From NCBI RefSeq assembly GCF_023217965.1, contig NZ_JALPSC010000001.1:1984001-2048000 (forward strand): a stretch of 64,000 bases of DNA, written 5' to 3'. This document shows, in pieces, positions 51,783 through 60,958 of this stretch (positions are counted from its first letter, which is position 1; each line of letters opens with the position of its first letter). A model generated the notes under the pieces. The model was not told the DNA's origin. It saw only the letters and a program-made list of their open reading frames with translations, and did not search any database. Origin of the DNA: Prevotella sp. E13-27 (GTDB taxonomy: Bacteria; Bacteroidota; Bacteroidia; Bacteroidales; Bacteroidaceae). The position numbers were made by a program, and so were the translations under genes.

Positions 51783-51790
51783 TATCTTTG
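51783..51790 (+). promoter_or_regulatory. -7 promoter box
   Basis: TATCTTTG, 32 nt before the secreted nuclease ATG. Confidence 0.6.
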
Positions 51791-51822
51791 CCAACGAAAA
51801 ACAATGATTAAATGCCGATATT

Positions 51823-53115
51823 ATGTCAATGAAGTATGCTCTGCTGCCTGTTTTTGCTATGTTTGCAATGTATGCACAGGCACAATCGTTTATCAACATA
51901 CAATATAAGAACGGAACTGTCACATCGATAAATGTCGATGACGTCCAGGAGATAACCTTCACAAAGGCTGAGAAGGGAACTGCCGACAATCCTTATACTG
52001 TGGCAGAACTGCTCGTTGCCTGTCAAGGGCTGGAGACTGACGCACTGTTGAAAGACGGTGCGGAAGTTTATGCTCGTGGCATCATCACCAAGGTGAAGGA
52101 GATGTCCACACAATATGGTAATGCCACGTATTATATCGCCGACAGTCAAGTGGGTTATGAACAGTTCACTGTGTATAGAGGGTCGCTTGTGAACAGGGCG
52201 CCAGTGACGGTGGGCGATGAGCTTGCCGTAGGTGATACTGTGGTGGTTTGTGGACAGGTGAAAAACTATCGTGGTACAACGCTCGAATTTATTCAGGGCA
52301 ACTATCTGGTCAGCCTTAAGAAATATAATTCTGAGGAAACTCTGAGGTCTGTGTTGAAACGTCTTGAATTTCCTATGAGACAGGGAGGTGACAACAACCT
52401 CATTGTTGTTCACACAGCGAAACTCAATGATGAGACTGGTGAAGAGGGCGTGAACTATTCCGTAGAGTGGGATACCAACAAGCATGCTCAGCGCTGGAGC
52501 TGCTATCAGATGTACGAGAGCGTGATGGCCAGATTGGTATCTCGTTACCAGGGTGGCTATCCTAACGATGTATTCCTCCCATTGGCTTATCATCTCGATC
52601 CAGACCCATACGTCAGGTCTGGCTATGATCACGGACATATACTGCCTTCTGCAGACAGAATGGCATCGGCACAGTCTAACGAACAGACGTTCTATATGAC
52701 AAACATGCATCCACAGGTTCATGCTTTCAACGCTGGATTATGGGAGAAGATGGAAGATCAGGTGCGTACATGGGCCGAACGTTTCGACACACTCTATGTA
52801 TGTAAGGGCGGAACCATAGATAAGGAAGAAAATATCATAGGATATCTGGGCGCTGATGCGAACATGATTCCTGTGCCGAAATATTTCTTCATGGCACTTC
52901 TTGGCAAGAGCTCTACTGGTTACACAGCCGTAGGTCTGTGGGTGGAACATCGCGACGACTACCCATCTAACGCCTCTGTAAGCAACTATTTGGTAAATAT
53001 CCGTGATTTGGAACAGAAGACTGGCCTTGACTTCTTCCATAATCTGCCAGATACAGTGGAAGAACAGGTGGAAACACTTCCTGTCTCTAATTTGAAGAAT
53101 GTCTGGGGGATGTAG
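51823..53115 (+). CDS. Secreted DNA/RNA non-specific endonuclease with OB-fold domain
   Basis: The 430-aa protein has a signal peptide (MSMKYALLPVFAMFAMYAQA). Residues about 45-170 form an OB-fold-like nucleic-acid domain (DALLKDGAEVYARGIITKVK, VGDTVVVCGQVKNYRGTTLE). Residues about 180-430 are a NUC1-type beta-beta-alpha metal nuclease. The catalytic box is SGYDHGHILPSADR instead of the usual DRGH; the histidine base is kept, with Arg replaced by His. The metal Asn is in YMTNMHPQVHAFNAGLWEK. It degrades DNA and RNA outside the cell or in the periplasm, for nutrition or defence. A paralogue lies at 53591. Confidence 0.88.
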   Translation: MSMKYALLPVFAMFAMYAQAQSFINIQYKNGTVTSINVDDVQEITFTKAEKGTADNPYTVAELLVACQGLETDALLKDGAEVYARGIITKVKEMSTQYGNATYYIADSQVGYEQFTVYRGSLVNRAPVTVGDELAVGDTVVVCGQVKNYRGTTLEFIQGNYLVSLKKYNSEETLRSVLKRLEFPMRQGGDNNLIVVHTAKLNDETGEEGVNYSVEWDTNKHAQRWSCYQMYESVMARLVSRYQGGYPNDVFLPLAYHLDPDPYVRSGYDHGHILPSADRMASAQSNEQTFYMTNMHPQVHAFNAGLWEKMEDQVRTWAERFDTLYVCKGGTIDKEENIIGYLGADANMIPVPKYFFMALLGKSSTGYTAVGLWVEHRDDYPSNASVSNYLVNIRDLEQKTGLDFFHNLPDTVEEQVETLPVSNLKNVWGM

Positions 53116-53165
53116 GGCAAAATAGAATGAAATTGGGATTATAATATAGTTTTTTTGCAAAAATA

Positions 53166-53197
53166 TTTGTGGGGAAGGAAAAAAGTTAGTAACTTTG
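53166..53197 (+). promoter_or_regulatory. rpmE2 promoter
   Basis: TTTG (53166-53169), 20 nt, TAACTTTG (53190-53197), 40 nt before the ATG. Confidence 0.7.
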
Positions 53198-53237
53198 CAG
53201 CCCGAAATTAGTATAAACCCAATTTTAAGACAAAGAA

Positions 53238-53492
53238 ATGAAAAAAGGTATTCATCCAGAAAACTATCGCCCCGTCGTGTTCAAGGACATGTCTAACGGC
53301 GATATGTTCCTTACGAAGTCTACTGCAAAGACAAACGATACTGTAGAGTTCGAAGGCGAAACTTACCCAGTGGTAAAAGTTGAAATCTCAAGTAGCTCAC
53401 ACCCATTCTACACAGGTAAGAGCAAGCTCGTTGACACCGCAGGTCGTGTTGATAAGTTCATGAGCCGTTACGGTAAGGCTTCGAAGAAATAA
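53238..53492 (+). CDS. rpmE2: 50S ribosomal protein L31, type B
   Basis: The 84-aa protein ([53 protein letters not shown]) is the type B L31 that lacks the zinc-binding cysteines of type A. In Bacteroidetes it is the common form. It bridges the two ribosomal subunits. Monocistronic, with its own promoter and terminator. Confidence 0.95.
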   Translation: MKKGIHPENYRPVVFKDMSNGDMFLTKSTAKTNDTVEFEGETYPVVKVEISSSSHPFYTGKSKLVDTAGRVDKFMSRYGKASKK

Positions 53493-53518
53493 GAGATAGA
53501 TACAGCGATTATAAAAAT

Positions 53519-53566
53519 AAGGTGCGTTCAGGGTAGTTGCATATGCCTCGAATGCACCTTTTTTAT
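53519..53566 (+). terminator. rpmE2 terminator
   Basis: Stem aaggtgcgttc (53519-53529) with gaatgcacctt (53550-53560), 11 bp including one G-U, then tttta. Confidence 0.8.
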
Positions 53567-53590
53567 TACAAACACTTTATTCTTAAGACG

Positions 53591-54511
53591 ATGAAAATGA
53601 ACCGTAACCTTTTCGTGAGTGTGTGCATGCTGCTAGCAGCAGCGCTGTGTGTGGTGTCATGCTCAAAGGATGATGATGAAGACGGCGGCTCTTCTGAGGC
53701 TAATGTGAACCGCAACGACGTAAGTCATGAGCCATTGCTCGGTAGACTGGAGTTCCCGAGTGTGAAAAAAGGTACGTCTATGGTTATTATCCATAAGACA
53801 TCGGATGCTTATTCTAAAGGTGTGAACTATGCCGTAGAATGGGACTCGGAAAAGAAATCATCACGTTGGACCTGCTATCAGATGATATATAAGGACAATA
53901 TGAAATTCACAGGTGGTGCAGGGCGTGCTAACGAATTCAAGGAAGATCCAGACCTGCCTCAGTCGCTGCGTCTGGCTGATACTAATGCGGCATATAAAGG
54001 CTCAGGTTTTACTCGTGGCCATATCTGTCCGTCTGCTGACCGTCAGTATTCTGTTGCTGCAAATGCACAGACATATTACTTCACTAACATTCAGCCACAG
54101 TATTATAATTTCAATGCTGGTGACAATTATACCAGTGCGTGGGTAAGACTCGAGAATAAGGTGCGTGACTGGGCTAAGGTTTCAACAACAGACACTCTCT
54201 ATGTTGTTAAGGGTGGTACTATCGAGGACAGTCAGCTGTTGATGAAGGTGAAGGACGAACTGCGTGTGCCGAAATATTTCTTTGTCGCGCTGTTGGCGAA
54301 AAACAAGCAAGGGTATAAGGCAATAGGCTTCTGGATGGAACATAAGTCAACTGCATACACCGGTCAGGAGTCGCTTGGCGGCTATGCTGTTAATATTCAT
54401 TCTCTTGAGGCACGCACAGGAATAGACTTCTTCTGTAATCTGCCTGATAAAACAGAGAAAGAAGTAGAGGAACTACCTGTAGAGAATTGCCGAAAGGCAT
54501 GGGGAATTTGA
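53591..54511 (+). CDS. DNA/RNA non-specific endonuclease lipoprotein
   Basis: The product is 306 aa from ATG 53591; the 18 residues that could precede it overlap the terminator and give no signal peptide. The lipobox ALCVVSC gives a lipid anchor, followed by an acidic spacer (SKDDDEDGGSSE). The NUC1 catalytic box is GSGFTRGHICPSADRQYS (T-R-G-H), with FTNIQPQYYNFNAG as the metal-site segment. It is a paralogue of the nuclease at 51823 without the OB-fold domain. The leader between the rpmE2 terminator and this gene is under 30 nt, so its promoter is not obvious. Confidence 0.88.
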   Translation: MKMNRNLFVSVCMLLAAALCVVSCSKDDDEDGGSSEANVNRNDVSHEPLLGRLEFPSVKKGTSMVIIHKTSDAYSKGVNYAVEWDSEKKSSRWTCYQMIYKDNMKFTGGAGRANEFKEDPDLPQSLRLADTNAAYKGSGFTRGHICPSADRQYSVAANAQTYYFTNIQPQYYNFNAGDNYTSAWVRLENKVRDWAKVSTTDTLYVVKGGTIEDSQLLMKVKDELRVPKYFFVALLAKNKQGYKAIGFWMEHKSTAYTGQESLGGYAVNIHSLEARTGIDFFCNLPDKTEKEVEELPVENCRKAWGI

Positions 54512-54539
54512 TGCGAAATGTTTAATTTTCTGTAATTAG

Positions 54540-54571
54540 TTTGGCAAAACAAAAGTTTATGTGTATTTTTG
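54540..54571 (+). promoter_or_regulatory. Glutathione peroxidase/trxB operon promoter
   Basis: TTTG (54540-54543), 20 nt, TATTTTTG (54564-54571). Confidence 0.65.
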
Positions 54572-54621
54572 CAGAAACTAAAAACAGTTAGATTACATTT
54601 ATTTTATCATATAAAAGACCG

Positions 54622-55173
54622 ATGAGAACAATTTATGATTTCTCTGTCAAGGACAGAAAAGGTAAGGAGGTTTCGCTCCGTGAGTATGCTAATGAAGTAG
54701 TGCTTATCGTAAATACGGCTACAAAGTGCGGATTCACGCCACAGTATGAAGAGCTTGAGAAACTCTACGAGAAATATCGTTCACAGGATTTTGTCATTCT
54801 TGACTTCCCATGTAATCAGTTCGGTCAGCAGGCTCCTGGCACTGACGAGTCTATTCACGAGTTCTGTAAGCTGAACTTCGGCACAGAGTTCCCACGCTTC
54901 AAGAAGGTGAAGGTAAATGGTGACGATGCTGAGCCTCTGTTCAAGTATCTGCAGGAGATGAAGGGCTTCGCTGGTTGGGACATGGAGCATCCTATCGCCC
55001 ATATCCTCGATGATATGCTCTCCAAGGAAGACCCCAACTACAAGGAGAAACCAGATATCAAGTGGAACTTCACAAAGTTCCTCATTGACAAGAATGGTAT
55101 GGTAGTGGCACGTTTCGAGCCAACTGAGAAAATCGAGAATATTGCAGCAAAGATTGAAGAACTGCTGAAATAA
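54622..55173 (+). CDS. gpx: Glutathione peroxidase family protein
   Basis: The 183-aa thioredoxin-fold peroxidase keeps the family motifs: the peroxidatic Cys in VNTATKCGFTPQYEELEKLY (a cysteine, not selenocysteine), FPCNQFGQQAPGTDES, and WNFTKFLIDKNG. It reduces hydrogen peroxide or lipid peroxides, and in anaerobes electrons usually come from thioredoxin. That fits the downstream gene: the trxB ATG shares one base with this stop codon, giving a coupled peroxidase-reductase pair. Confidence 0.92.
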   Translation: MRTIYDFSVKDRKGKEVSLREYANEVVLIVNTATKCGFTPQYEELEKLYEKYRSQDFVILDFPCNQFGQQAPGTDESIHEFCKLNFGTEFPRFKKVKVNGDDAEPLFKYLQEMKGFAGWDMEHPIAHILDDMLSKEDPNYKEKPDIKWNFTKFLIDKNGMVVARFEPTEKIENIAAKIEELLK

Positions 55174-56111
55174 TGGAAAGAGTAAAGTGTCTAATCATAG
55201 GTAGCGGTCCTGCCGGATATACCGCTGCCATCTACGCTTCAAGAGCAAACCTCTCGCCAGTGGAGTATTGCGGTCTGCAACCAGGCGGTCAGCTCACCCA
55301 GACCACTGAGGTGGAGAACTTCCCTGGCTATCCTCAGGGTGTCGATGGCAATCAGATGATGATGGATTTGCGCGAGCAGGCAGCACGCTTCGGCACAGAC
55401 ATACGCGATGGTGAGATAGTACGAGTGGATTTCTCGGCTCGTCCTTATAAGGCATGGGATGACAATGACCGTGAGCTGTCATGTGACACGGTAATCATTG
55501 CCACAGGTGCCTCAGCAAAATATCTCGGACTCGACGATGAGCGTAAGTATAACGGCATGGGCGTGTCTGCATGTGCTACCTGCGACGGCTTCTTCTATCG
55601 TAAGAAAACTGTGGCAGTGGTAGGCGGCGGCGATACAGCATGCGAGGACGCACTCTACCTTAGCGGACTCTGCAAGAAGGTCTATCTCATTGTTCGCAAG
55701 CCTTTCCTGCGTGCATCTAAGGTGATGCAGCAGCGAGTGATGGAGCACGAGAACATTGAGATCCTCTTTGAGCACAACACCGTTGGACTGTTTGGAGAGG
55801 ATGGCGTAGAGGGTGCTCATCTCGTGAAGCGTAAGGGCGAAGCCGACGAGCAGATGGTTGACATTGCTATCGACGGATTCTTCCTCGCCATAGGCCATAA
55901 GCCTAACACCGACATCTTCAAGGAGTGGCTCGATACCGATGAAGTGGGCTATCTGAAGAAGATTGACGGCACTCCACGCACAAAGCTGGCAGGCGTGTTC
56001 GTTGCAGGCGACTGTGCCGACCCTGTCTATCGTCAGGCTATCTCAGCTGCTGGCACAGGTTGCCAGGCAGCCATTGAGGCCGAGAGGTTCCTGTTGGAAA
56101 CCGAGAAATAG
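55173..56111 (+). CDS. trxB: Thioredoxin-disulfide reductase
   Basis: The 312-aa FAD/NADPH flavoenzyme reduces thioredoxin. FAD binding: CLIIGSGPAGYTAAIYASRA. Redox-active centre: CATC (Cys134 and Cys137) in SACATCDGFFYRKK. NADPH site: AVVGGGDTACEDALYLSGLC. Near the end: AGVFVAGDCADPVYRQAISA. It is translated with the glutathione peroxidase gene and followed 5 nt later by an MFS transporter gene. Confidence 0.96.
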   Translation: MERVKCLIIGSGPAGYTAAIYASRANLSPVEYCGLQPGGQLTQTTEVENFPGYPQGVDGNQMMMDLREQAARFGTDIRDGEIVRVDFSARPYKAWDDNDRELSCDTVIIATGASAKYLGLDDERKYNGMGVSACATCDGFFYRKKTVAVVGGGDTACEDALYLSGLCKKVYLIVRKPFLRASKVMQQRVMEHENIEILFEHNTVGLFGEDGVEGAHLVKRKGEADEQMVDIAIDGFFLAIGHKPNTDIFKEWLDTDEVGYLKKIDGTPRTKLAGVFVAGDCADPVYRQAISAAGTGCQAAIEAERFLLETEK

Positions 56112-56116
56112 AAGGA

Positions 56117-57328
56117 ATGAATAGTGAAGAGCGGTTGTGGAACCGTAACTACTGTAAGGTGATGGCAGCGAATTTTTCGCTGTTCTTCGCCTTTTATGTT
56201 CTTACTCCGCTTCTGCCGCTCTATCTCAGTGAACATTTCGGCGCAACGAAGGATGTTATAGGACTGGTGCTCTCGGGCTATACCATAACAGCGCTGCTGC
56301 TGCGTCCGTTCAGCGGATATTTCGTTGACTCCTTCCCTCGAAAGACAGTGTTGATGGTGTGCTTCGGAGCTTTCGCAATATTCTTTGCAGGCTATCTGGC
56401 GGCATCAACCCTGCTGCTGTTCACCATTGTCAGAACACTTCATGGCGGACCTTTTGGGGCGCTGACAGTTGCCAACTCAACGGTAGCCATCGACGTGCTG
56501 CCGTCCAGCAGGAGAACAGAGGGTATAGGCTTCTATGGACTTAGCAACAACCTCGCTATGGCAATAGCCCCAACGATAGGCATCTTCATCTATAGCATCA
56601 CCAACAGTTTCGACCTGCTGTTCTGGATAGCCCTTGCAGTGGCATGTATAGGGTGGGGGATAGACGCCACGGTGACACTTTCTGGCAAGGAGGTGGTGAA
56701 AAACAAGTCTAAGCTGTCACTCGACCGCTTCTTTCTCACTCGCGGATGGCTGTTAGGACTGAATATGGTGGCTTTTGGCTTCTGCTTCGGAGTGCTGAGC
56801 AACTATCTCGCCATCTATGGTAAGGAGACACTCGGCATATCCGGTGGCACGGGCACATACTTCATGCTCTGCTCGATAGGACTCATGCTCAGCCGGATAC
56901 AGGGAGGCAAAGCATTGCGTGCCGGAAGGCTCACATATAATGCTGCCAGTGGTATGGTAATCTCCTTAGTGGGATACACCTTGTTTATATTATTGCCCAC
57001 CTTGGACTCATCCTTAACTTTCGTAGGCTACTATGGTTCGGCAATACTAATAGGTTTGGGCAACGGTCACATGTGGCCCGCCTTCCAGAATATGACCATC
57101 TGTGTGGCACAAAACAACCAGCGTGGCACGGCAAATTCAACAATACTTATATCGTGGGACATAGGCATGGGACTGGGCATACTCCTCGGAGGTATCATCG
57201 CAGAGCTTCTTGGCTATGACATGGCATTCTGGACAGTAGCATTCGTCAATGCTGTAGGTGTGGCAACCTTCTTCATGGCGACCAGGACTTTCTTCTTGAG
57301 CAGAAACCTCAACCCAACAGTAAGATAA
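56117..57328 (+). CDS. MFS transporter
   Basis: The 403-aa protein has about twelve membrane helices in two halves. MFS motif A is found in the loop between helices 2 and 3 (SGYFVDSFPRKTVLMVCFG), and helix 4 has RTLHGGPFGALTVANSTVAI. It resembles drug-efflux-type members (DHA1). The substrate cannot be told. It begins 5 nt after trxB, so it belongs to the oxidative-stress operon or at least its transcript; export of a toxic compound is a guess. Confidence 0.88.
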   Translation: MNSEERLWNRNYCKVMAANFSLFFAFYVLTPLLPLYLSEHFGATKDVIGLVLSGYTITALLLRPFSGYFVDSFPRKTVLMVCFGAFAIFFAGYLAASTLLLFTIVRTLHGGPFGALTVANSTVAIDVLPSSRRTEGIGFYGLSNNLAMAIAPTIGIFIYSITNSFDLLFWIALAVACIGWGIDATVTLSGKEVVKNKSKLSLDRFFLTRGWLLGLNMVAFGFCFGVLSNYLAIYGKETLGISGGTGTYFMLCSIGLMLSRIQGGKALRAGRLTYNAASGMVISLVGYTLFILLPTLDSSLTFVGYYGSAILIGLGNGHMWPAFQNMTICVAQNNQRGTANSTILISWDIGMGLGILLGGIIAELLGYDMAFWTVAFVNAVGVATFFMATRTFFLSRNLNPTVR

Positions 57329-57346
57329 ACAAATAAACATAAGAAA

Positions 57347-58231
57347 ATGAAGCACAAAGCAGGATTCGTAAACATCGTAGGAAACCCCAACGTGGGAAAG
57401 TCAACACTCATGAACCAGTTGGTTGGTGAGCGTATCTCCATTGCAACATTCAAGGCACAGACAACGCGCCATCGTATCATGGGCATTGTAAATACCGATG
57501 ACATGCAGATAGTCTTCAGCGATACTCCAGGAGTGCTGAAGCCTAACTATAAGTTGCAGGAGTCAATGCTTGCCTTCTCAGAGTCAGCCCTTGCTGATGC
57601 CGATGTGCTGCTTTATGTCACTGACGTGGTGGAGAATCCAGAGAAGAACATGGATTTCCTCGAGAAGGTTCAGAAGATGACCATACCTGTCCTGCTGCTC
57701 ATTAACAAGATTGACGAGAGCGACCAGAAACAGCTTGGCGACATAGTGGAGAAATGGCACTCGCTGCTGCCTAATGCAGAGATACTCCCTATCTCGGCAA
57801 AGAATAAGTTCGGCGTTGACATTCTTATGAAACGCATAAAGGAGCTGCTCCCTGAGAGTCCTGCTTTCTTCGACAAGGACCAGCTCACCGACAAGCCTGC
57901 CCGCTTCTTCGTCTCTGAGATTATTCGCGAGAAGATTCTTCTTTATTATGACAAGGAGGTGCCCTATTCCGTTGAGGTTGTAGTGGAGCGTTTCAAGGAA
58001 GACGATCGCCAGATTCACATCAATGCTGTCATCTATGTTGAGCGCGATTCGCAGAAAGGCATCATCATTGGCCATCAGGGCACAGCTCTGAAGAAAGTCT
58101 CTACCGAAGCCCGTAGGACACTCGAGAAATTCTTCGACAAGCACATCTACCTCGAGATTTTCGTAAAGGTAGATAAAGACTGGCGCTCATCGAAGAAAGA
58201 ACTCGATAACTTCGGCTATAATCCGGATTAA
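57347..58231 (+). CDS. era: GTPase Era
   Basis: The 294-aa essential GTPase helps 16S rRNA maturation and 30S assembly. The G domain has [20 protein letters not shown] (G1), QTTRHRIMGIVNTDD (G2), FSDTPGVLKPNYKLQESM (G3) and LLINKIDESD (G4). The C-terminal KH domain (IIIGHQGTALKKVSTEARRT) binds 16S rRNA near the anti-Shine-Dalgarno region. It starts 18 nt after the MFS gene; der lies downstream after a 214-nt gap. Confidence 0.96.
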   Translation: MKHKAGFVNIVGNPNVGKSTLMNQLVGERISIATFKAQTTRHRIMGIVNTDDMQIVFSDTPGVLKPNYKLQESMLAFSESALADADVLLYVTDVVENPEKNMDFLEKVQKMTIPVLLLINKIDESDQKQLGDIVEKWHSLLPNAEILPISAKNKFGVDILMKRIKELLPESPAFFDKDQLTDKPARFFVSEIIREKILLYYDKEVPYSVEVVVERFKEDDRQIHINAVIYVERDSQKGIIIGHQGTALKKVSTEARRTLEKFFDKHIYLEIFVKVDKDWRSSKKELDNFGYNPD

Positions 58232-58418
58232 GCCTGATCAGCTGTTGATAGCGTCCCGCGTGCCGTCTGGGCTGATGCTGCAGTTAGTAGTGCAGTAAAG
58301 ACGAGGCTCGAAAAAATCTCTTCAGCATGTCGTTTTATGGTTAAAGCGTTTTATGGTGCAAAAATACTTTTTTTTTATAAAAACGCACGATAAGGCAGAT
58401 TTATCAGTAAAAAAGTCG

Positions 58419-58426
58419 TAACTTTG
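58419..58426 (+). promoter_or_regulatory. der promoter -7 box
   Basis: TAACTTTG, 19 nt before the der ATG. Confidence 0.6.
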
Positions 58427-58445
58427 CACCCAAATAATACGTATT

Positions 58446-59759
58446 ATGGGAAATTTAGTTGCTATTGTAGGCCGTCCTAACGTGGGTAAGTCTACATTAT
58501 TTAATCGTTTGACAAACAGCCGCCAGGCTATCGTCAGTGACGAAGCCGGTACGACTCGCGACCGCCAGTACGGTAAGTGCGAATGGAGCGGACGTGAGTT
58601 CTCTGTCGTTGATACAGGCGGATGGGTTGTCAACAGTGATGACATCTTTGAAGAAGAAATACGCAAGCAGGTAATCATTGCCACTGAAGAGGCCGACTTG
58701 GTGCTCTTCGTTTGTGATATTAAGAATGGAGTTACTGACTGGGACATGGATGTAGCTCAGATTCTGCGTCGTGCAAAACTGCCAACAATCCTTGTGGCAA
58801 ACAAGGCCGATGACGCAAAAGACCTCTATGGACAGTACGATTTCTTCAAGCTCGGACTTGGAGATCCATATCCTGTCAGTGCTGCCACTGGCAGTGGTAC
58901 TGGCGACCTTCTTGACAAGGTTCTTGAGGTGCTGCCTGAGAAGTCTGGCGACAACCTTGAAGAGGGCATACCCCGTTTTGCTGTCGTAGGTCGTCCAAAC
59001 GCAGGTAAGTCAAGTCTCATCAATGCATTCATTGGCGAAGACCGTCACATCGTGACTGATATTGCAGGCACCACGCGCGACTCCATCTATACTCGCTACG
59101 ATAAGTTCGGTTTCGACTTCTATCTTGTTGATACTGCTGGTATCCGCCGTAAGAACAAGGTGACTGAGGATTTGGAGTTCTATTCTGTTATGCGTTCAAT
59201 TCGTGCCATTGAAAACTCTGATGTGTGCATCCTGATGATTGATGCTACACGTGGCATAGAGGCTCAGGACATGAATATCTTCCAGCTCATACAGAAGAAT
59301 AATAAGAGTCTTGTTGTAGTGGTAAACAAATGGGATCTCGTGGAGGAGAAGTCTCAGATTGTCATTGATACCTTCGAGAATGCTATCCGCAAGCGCATGG
59401 CTCCATTTGTTGACTTCCCCATCATCTTTGCTTCAGCGCTCACCAAACAGCGCATCTTCAAGGTGCTGGAGACTGCAAAGGAAGTCTATCTGAACCGCAA
59501 GGTGAAGATTGGCACATCCAAGCTTAACGAGGTGATGCTCCCCATCGTTGAGGCTACACCACCGCCATCAATCAAGGGCAAGTATATCAAGATAAAGTAT
59601 GTGAGTCAGGTGCCTGACACGCAGATTCCTACTTTCATATTCTATGCAAACCTGCCACAGTATATAAAAGAGCCATACAAGCGTTTCCTTGAAAACAAGA
59701 TTCGCGAGAACTGGAATCTCACAGGTTCGCCAATAAATGTATTTGTTCGTCAGAAATGA
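58446..59759 (+). CDS. der: GTPase Der (EngA)
   Basis: This 437-aa double GTPase of 50S assembly has G domain 1 with [20 protein letters not shown] and VVDTGGWV, and G domain 2 with [20 protein letters not shown] and [17 protein letters not shown]. The C-terminal KH-like domain ends PINVFVRQK. The product has normal length. Its stop codon overlaps the ATG of a small lipoprotein gene by 4 nt. Confidence 0.97.
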   Translation: MGNLVAIVGRPNVGKSTLFNRLTNSRQAIVSDEAGTTRDRQYGKCEWSGREFSVVDTGGWVVNSDDIFEEEIRKQVIIATEEADLVLFVCDIKNGVTDWDMDVAQILRRAKLPTILVANKADDAKDLYGQYDFFKLGLGDPYPVSAATGSGTGDLLDKVLEVLPEKSGDNLEEGIPRFAVVGRPNAGKSSLINAFIGEDRHIVTDIAGTTRDSIYTRYDKFGFDFYLVDTAGIRRKNKVTEDLEFYSVMRSIRAIENSDVCILMIDATRGIEAQDMNIFQLIQKNNKSLVVVVNKWDLVEEKSQIVIDTFENAIRKRMAPFVDFPIIFASALTKQRIFKVLETAKEVYLNRKVKIGTSKLNEVMLPIVEATPPPSIKGKYIKIKYVSQVPDTQIPTFIFYANLPQYIKEPYKRFLENKIRENWNLTGSPINVFVRQK

Positions 59760-60175
59760 GAAACTTCAAAATCTTTCATAAAGGAGCGCTAAGTTGTCAG
59801 TTGGCGCTCCTCCTTTTGGCGCTTCTCGTGGCATGCTCAAAGGAACTGACACCAACAGAGCAGGCTATGGAGGCTGTAAAGGAGAACTATACCAATCTGT
59901 TTGATGGACGTTATGAGGCGTTCTTAAAGGGTAGGGTAGGCATTGATAGCATTCCTGATAGCTATAGGGAGGAACTGCTCACATCCTACAAGCAATTCGT
60001 CATCCAGCAGAAGCAGGCACATGGCGGCATAAACTCGTTTGTCGTGACAAATGCCAAGGCCGACTCTACATTGAACATCATGCAGGTGTTCCTCACCATA
60101 AACTATGCCGACTCCATGAAGGAAGAGATTGTTGTTCCAATGGTGGAACACAATGGTGAATGGAAGATGAAATAA
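59756..60175 (+). CDS. Small lipoprotein of the DUF4878/NTF2-like type
   Basis: The 139-aa protein has a lipobox (ALLVAC, cysteine near residue 27) after a hydrophobic stretch ([13 protein letters not shown]). The mature part ([20 protein letters not shown], to the closing [14 protein letters not shown]) looks like an NTF2-like fold with a single trailing domain. Function unknown. The ATG overlaps the der stop (ATGA), so it is co-translated with der, though the two are not functionally linked as far as can be seen. Its stop is followed directly by heptad repeats. Confidence 0.75.
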   Translation: MRNFKIFHKGALSCQLALLLLALLVACSKELTPTEQAMEAVKENYTNLFDGRYEAFLKGRVGIDSIPDSYREELLTSYKQFVIQQKQAHGGINSFVVTNAKADSTLNIMQVFLTINYADSMKEEIVVPMVEHNGEWKMK

Positions 60176-60203
60176 CCTCTTACCTCTTACCTCTCACCTC
60201 TTG
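60176..60203. repeat. Four-unit heptanucleotide repeat at a convergent junction
   Basis: Units cctctta, cctctta, cctctca, cctcttg in register, filling the gap between the lipoprotein stop and the mlaF stop and covering the last codons of mlaF. The reverse strand reads taagagg-type units, like those at 7476-7517. Confidence 0.8.
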
Positions 60204-60958
60204 ACTCGTATCGCTTCTCTCATCTCTTTCAGCAGATCGCTGGCGAAGATGAAGTCAGTGAGACGTTTGTTTGTTGAGCCCATGATGTCGGCCGACACTC
60301 CCTGCCACTCCTTGTGTCCCTCGTAGATGAAGACAATGTTCTCACCAATGCCCATCACTGAGTTCATGTCGTGGGTGTTTATGATGGTCGTCATGTTGAA
60401 CTCGTGAGTGATGCTGTGCAACAGCTCATCTATTACCAGCGATGTCTTAGGGTCAAGACCAGAGTTCGGTTCGTCGCAGAAGAGATACTTTGGGTTCAGG
60501 GCTATGGCACGTGCTATGGCAACGCGCTTCTGCATACCACCCGATATCTCACCAGGATATTTCTGCTCGGCTCCAACGAGGTTCACACGTGCCAGACAGT
60601 CCATTGCTCGCTTAGTACGGTCGCGTAGCGTCATGTCTGAGAACATGTCGAGTGGGAACATCACGTTTTCAAGTACGGTCATCGAGTCAAAGAGAGCAGC
60701 ACTCTGGAATATCATGCCCATCTCGCGGCGCATGAGCACCTTCTCTTTCTTTGTCATCTGTACGAAGTCGCGTCCGTCGTAGAGTATCTGTCCGCTCGTT
60801 GGGTCAAACAGTCCCACGAGGTTCTTCATCAAAACAGTCTTTCCACTGCCGCTCTGTCCAATGATGAGGTTGGTCTTTCCGTCTTCAAAGACTGTGGAGA
60901 TGCCTTTGAGAACCTCTTTCTCCTCAAACGATTTATGTAGGTCTTTTACTTCAATCAT
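60194..60958 (-). CDS. mlaF: Lipid-transport ABC ATPase MlaF
   Basis: The 254-aa ATPase of a phospholipid ABC transporter that keeps outer-membrane asymmetry. Walker A is LIIGQSGSGKTVLMKNLVGL, the signature is PGEISGGMQKRVAIARAIAL, and Walker B LFCDEPNSGLDPKTS. It overlaps mlaE by 4 nt. In many Bacteroidetes the MCE lipid-binding gene (mlaD) follows; here the strand ends in the der-side junction, so mlaD must be elsewhere. Confidence 0.93.
   Translation of the reverse strand: MIEVKDLHKSFEEKEVLKGISTVFEDGKTNLIIGQSGSGKTVLMKNLVGLFDPTSGQILYDGRDFVQMTKKEKVLMRREMGMIFQSAALFDSMTVLENVMFPLDMFSDMTLRDRTKRAMDCLARVNLVGAEQKYPGEISGGMQKRVAIARAIALNPKYLFCDEPNSGLDPKTSLVIDELLHSITHEFNMTTIINTHDMNSVMGIGENIVFIYEGHKEWQGVSADIMGSTNKRLTDFIFASDLLKEMREAIRVKR

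Larger units (their letters stand above)
51306..51822. other. Intergenic region at the right end of the accessory island
   Basis: This 517-bp stretch holds the right copies of two repeats (51333-51452 and 51628-51727), a promoter-plus-hairpin (51459-51511), TACGGTTGC twice (51487-51495 and 51550-51558), and GGTTGCCAATTCGTAACCC (51553-51571), which matches 42130-42148 with one change. No coding frame was seen. Confidence 0.6.
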
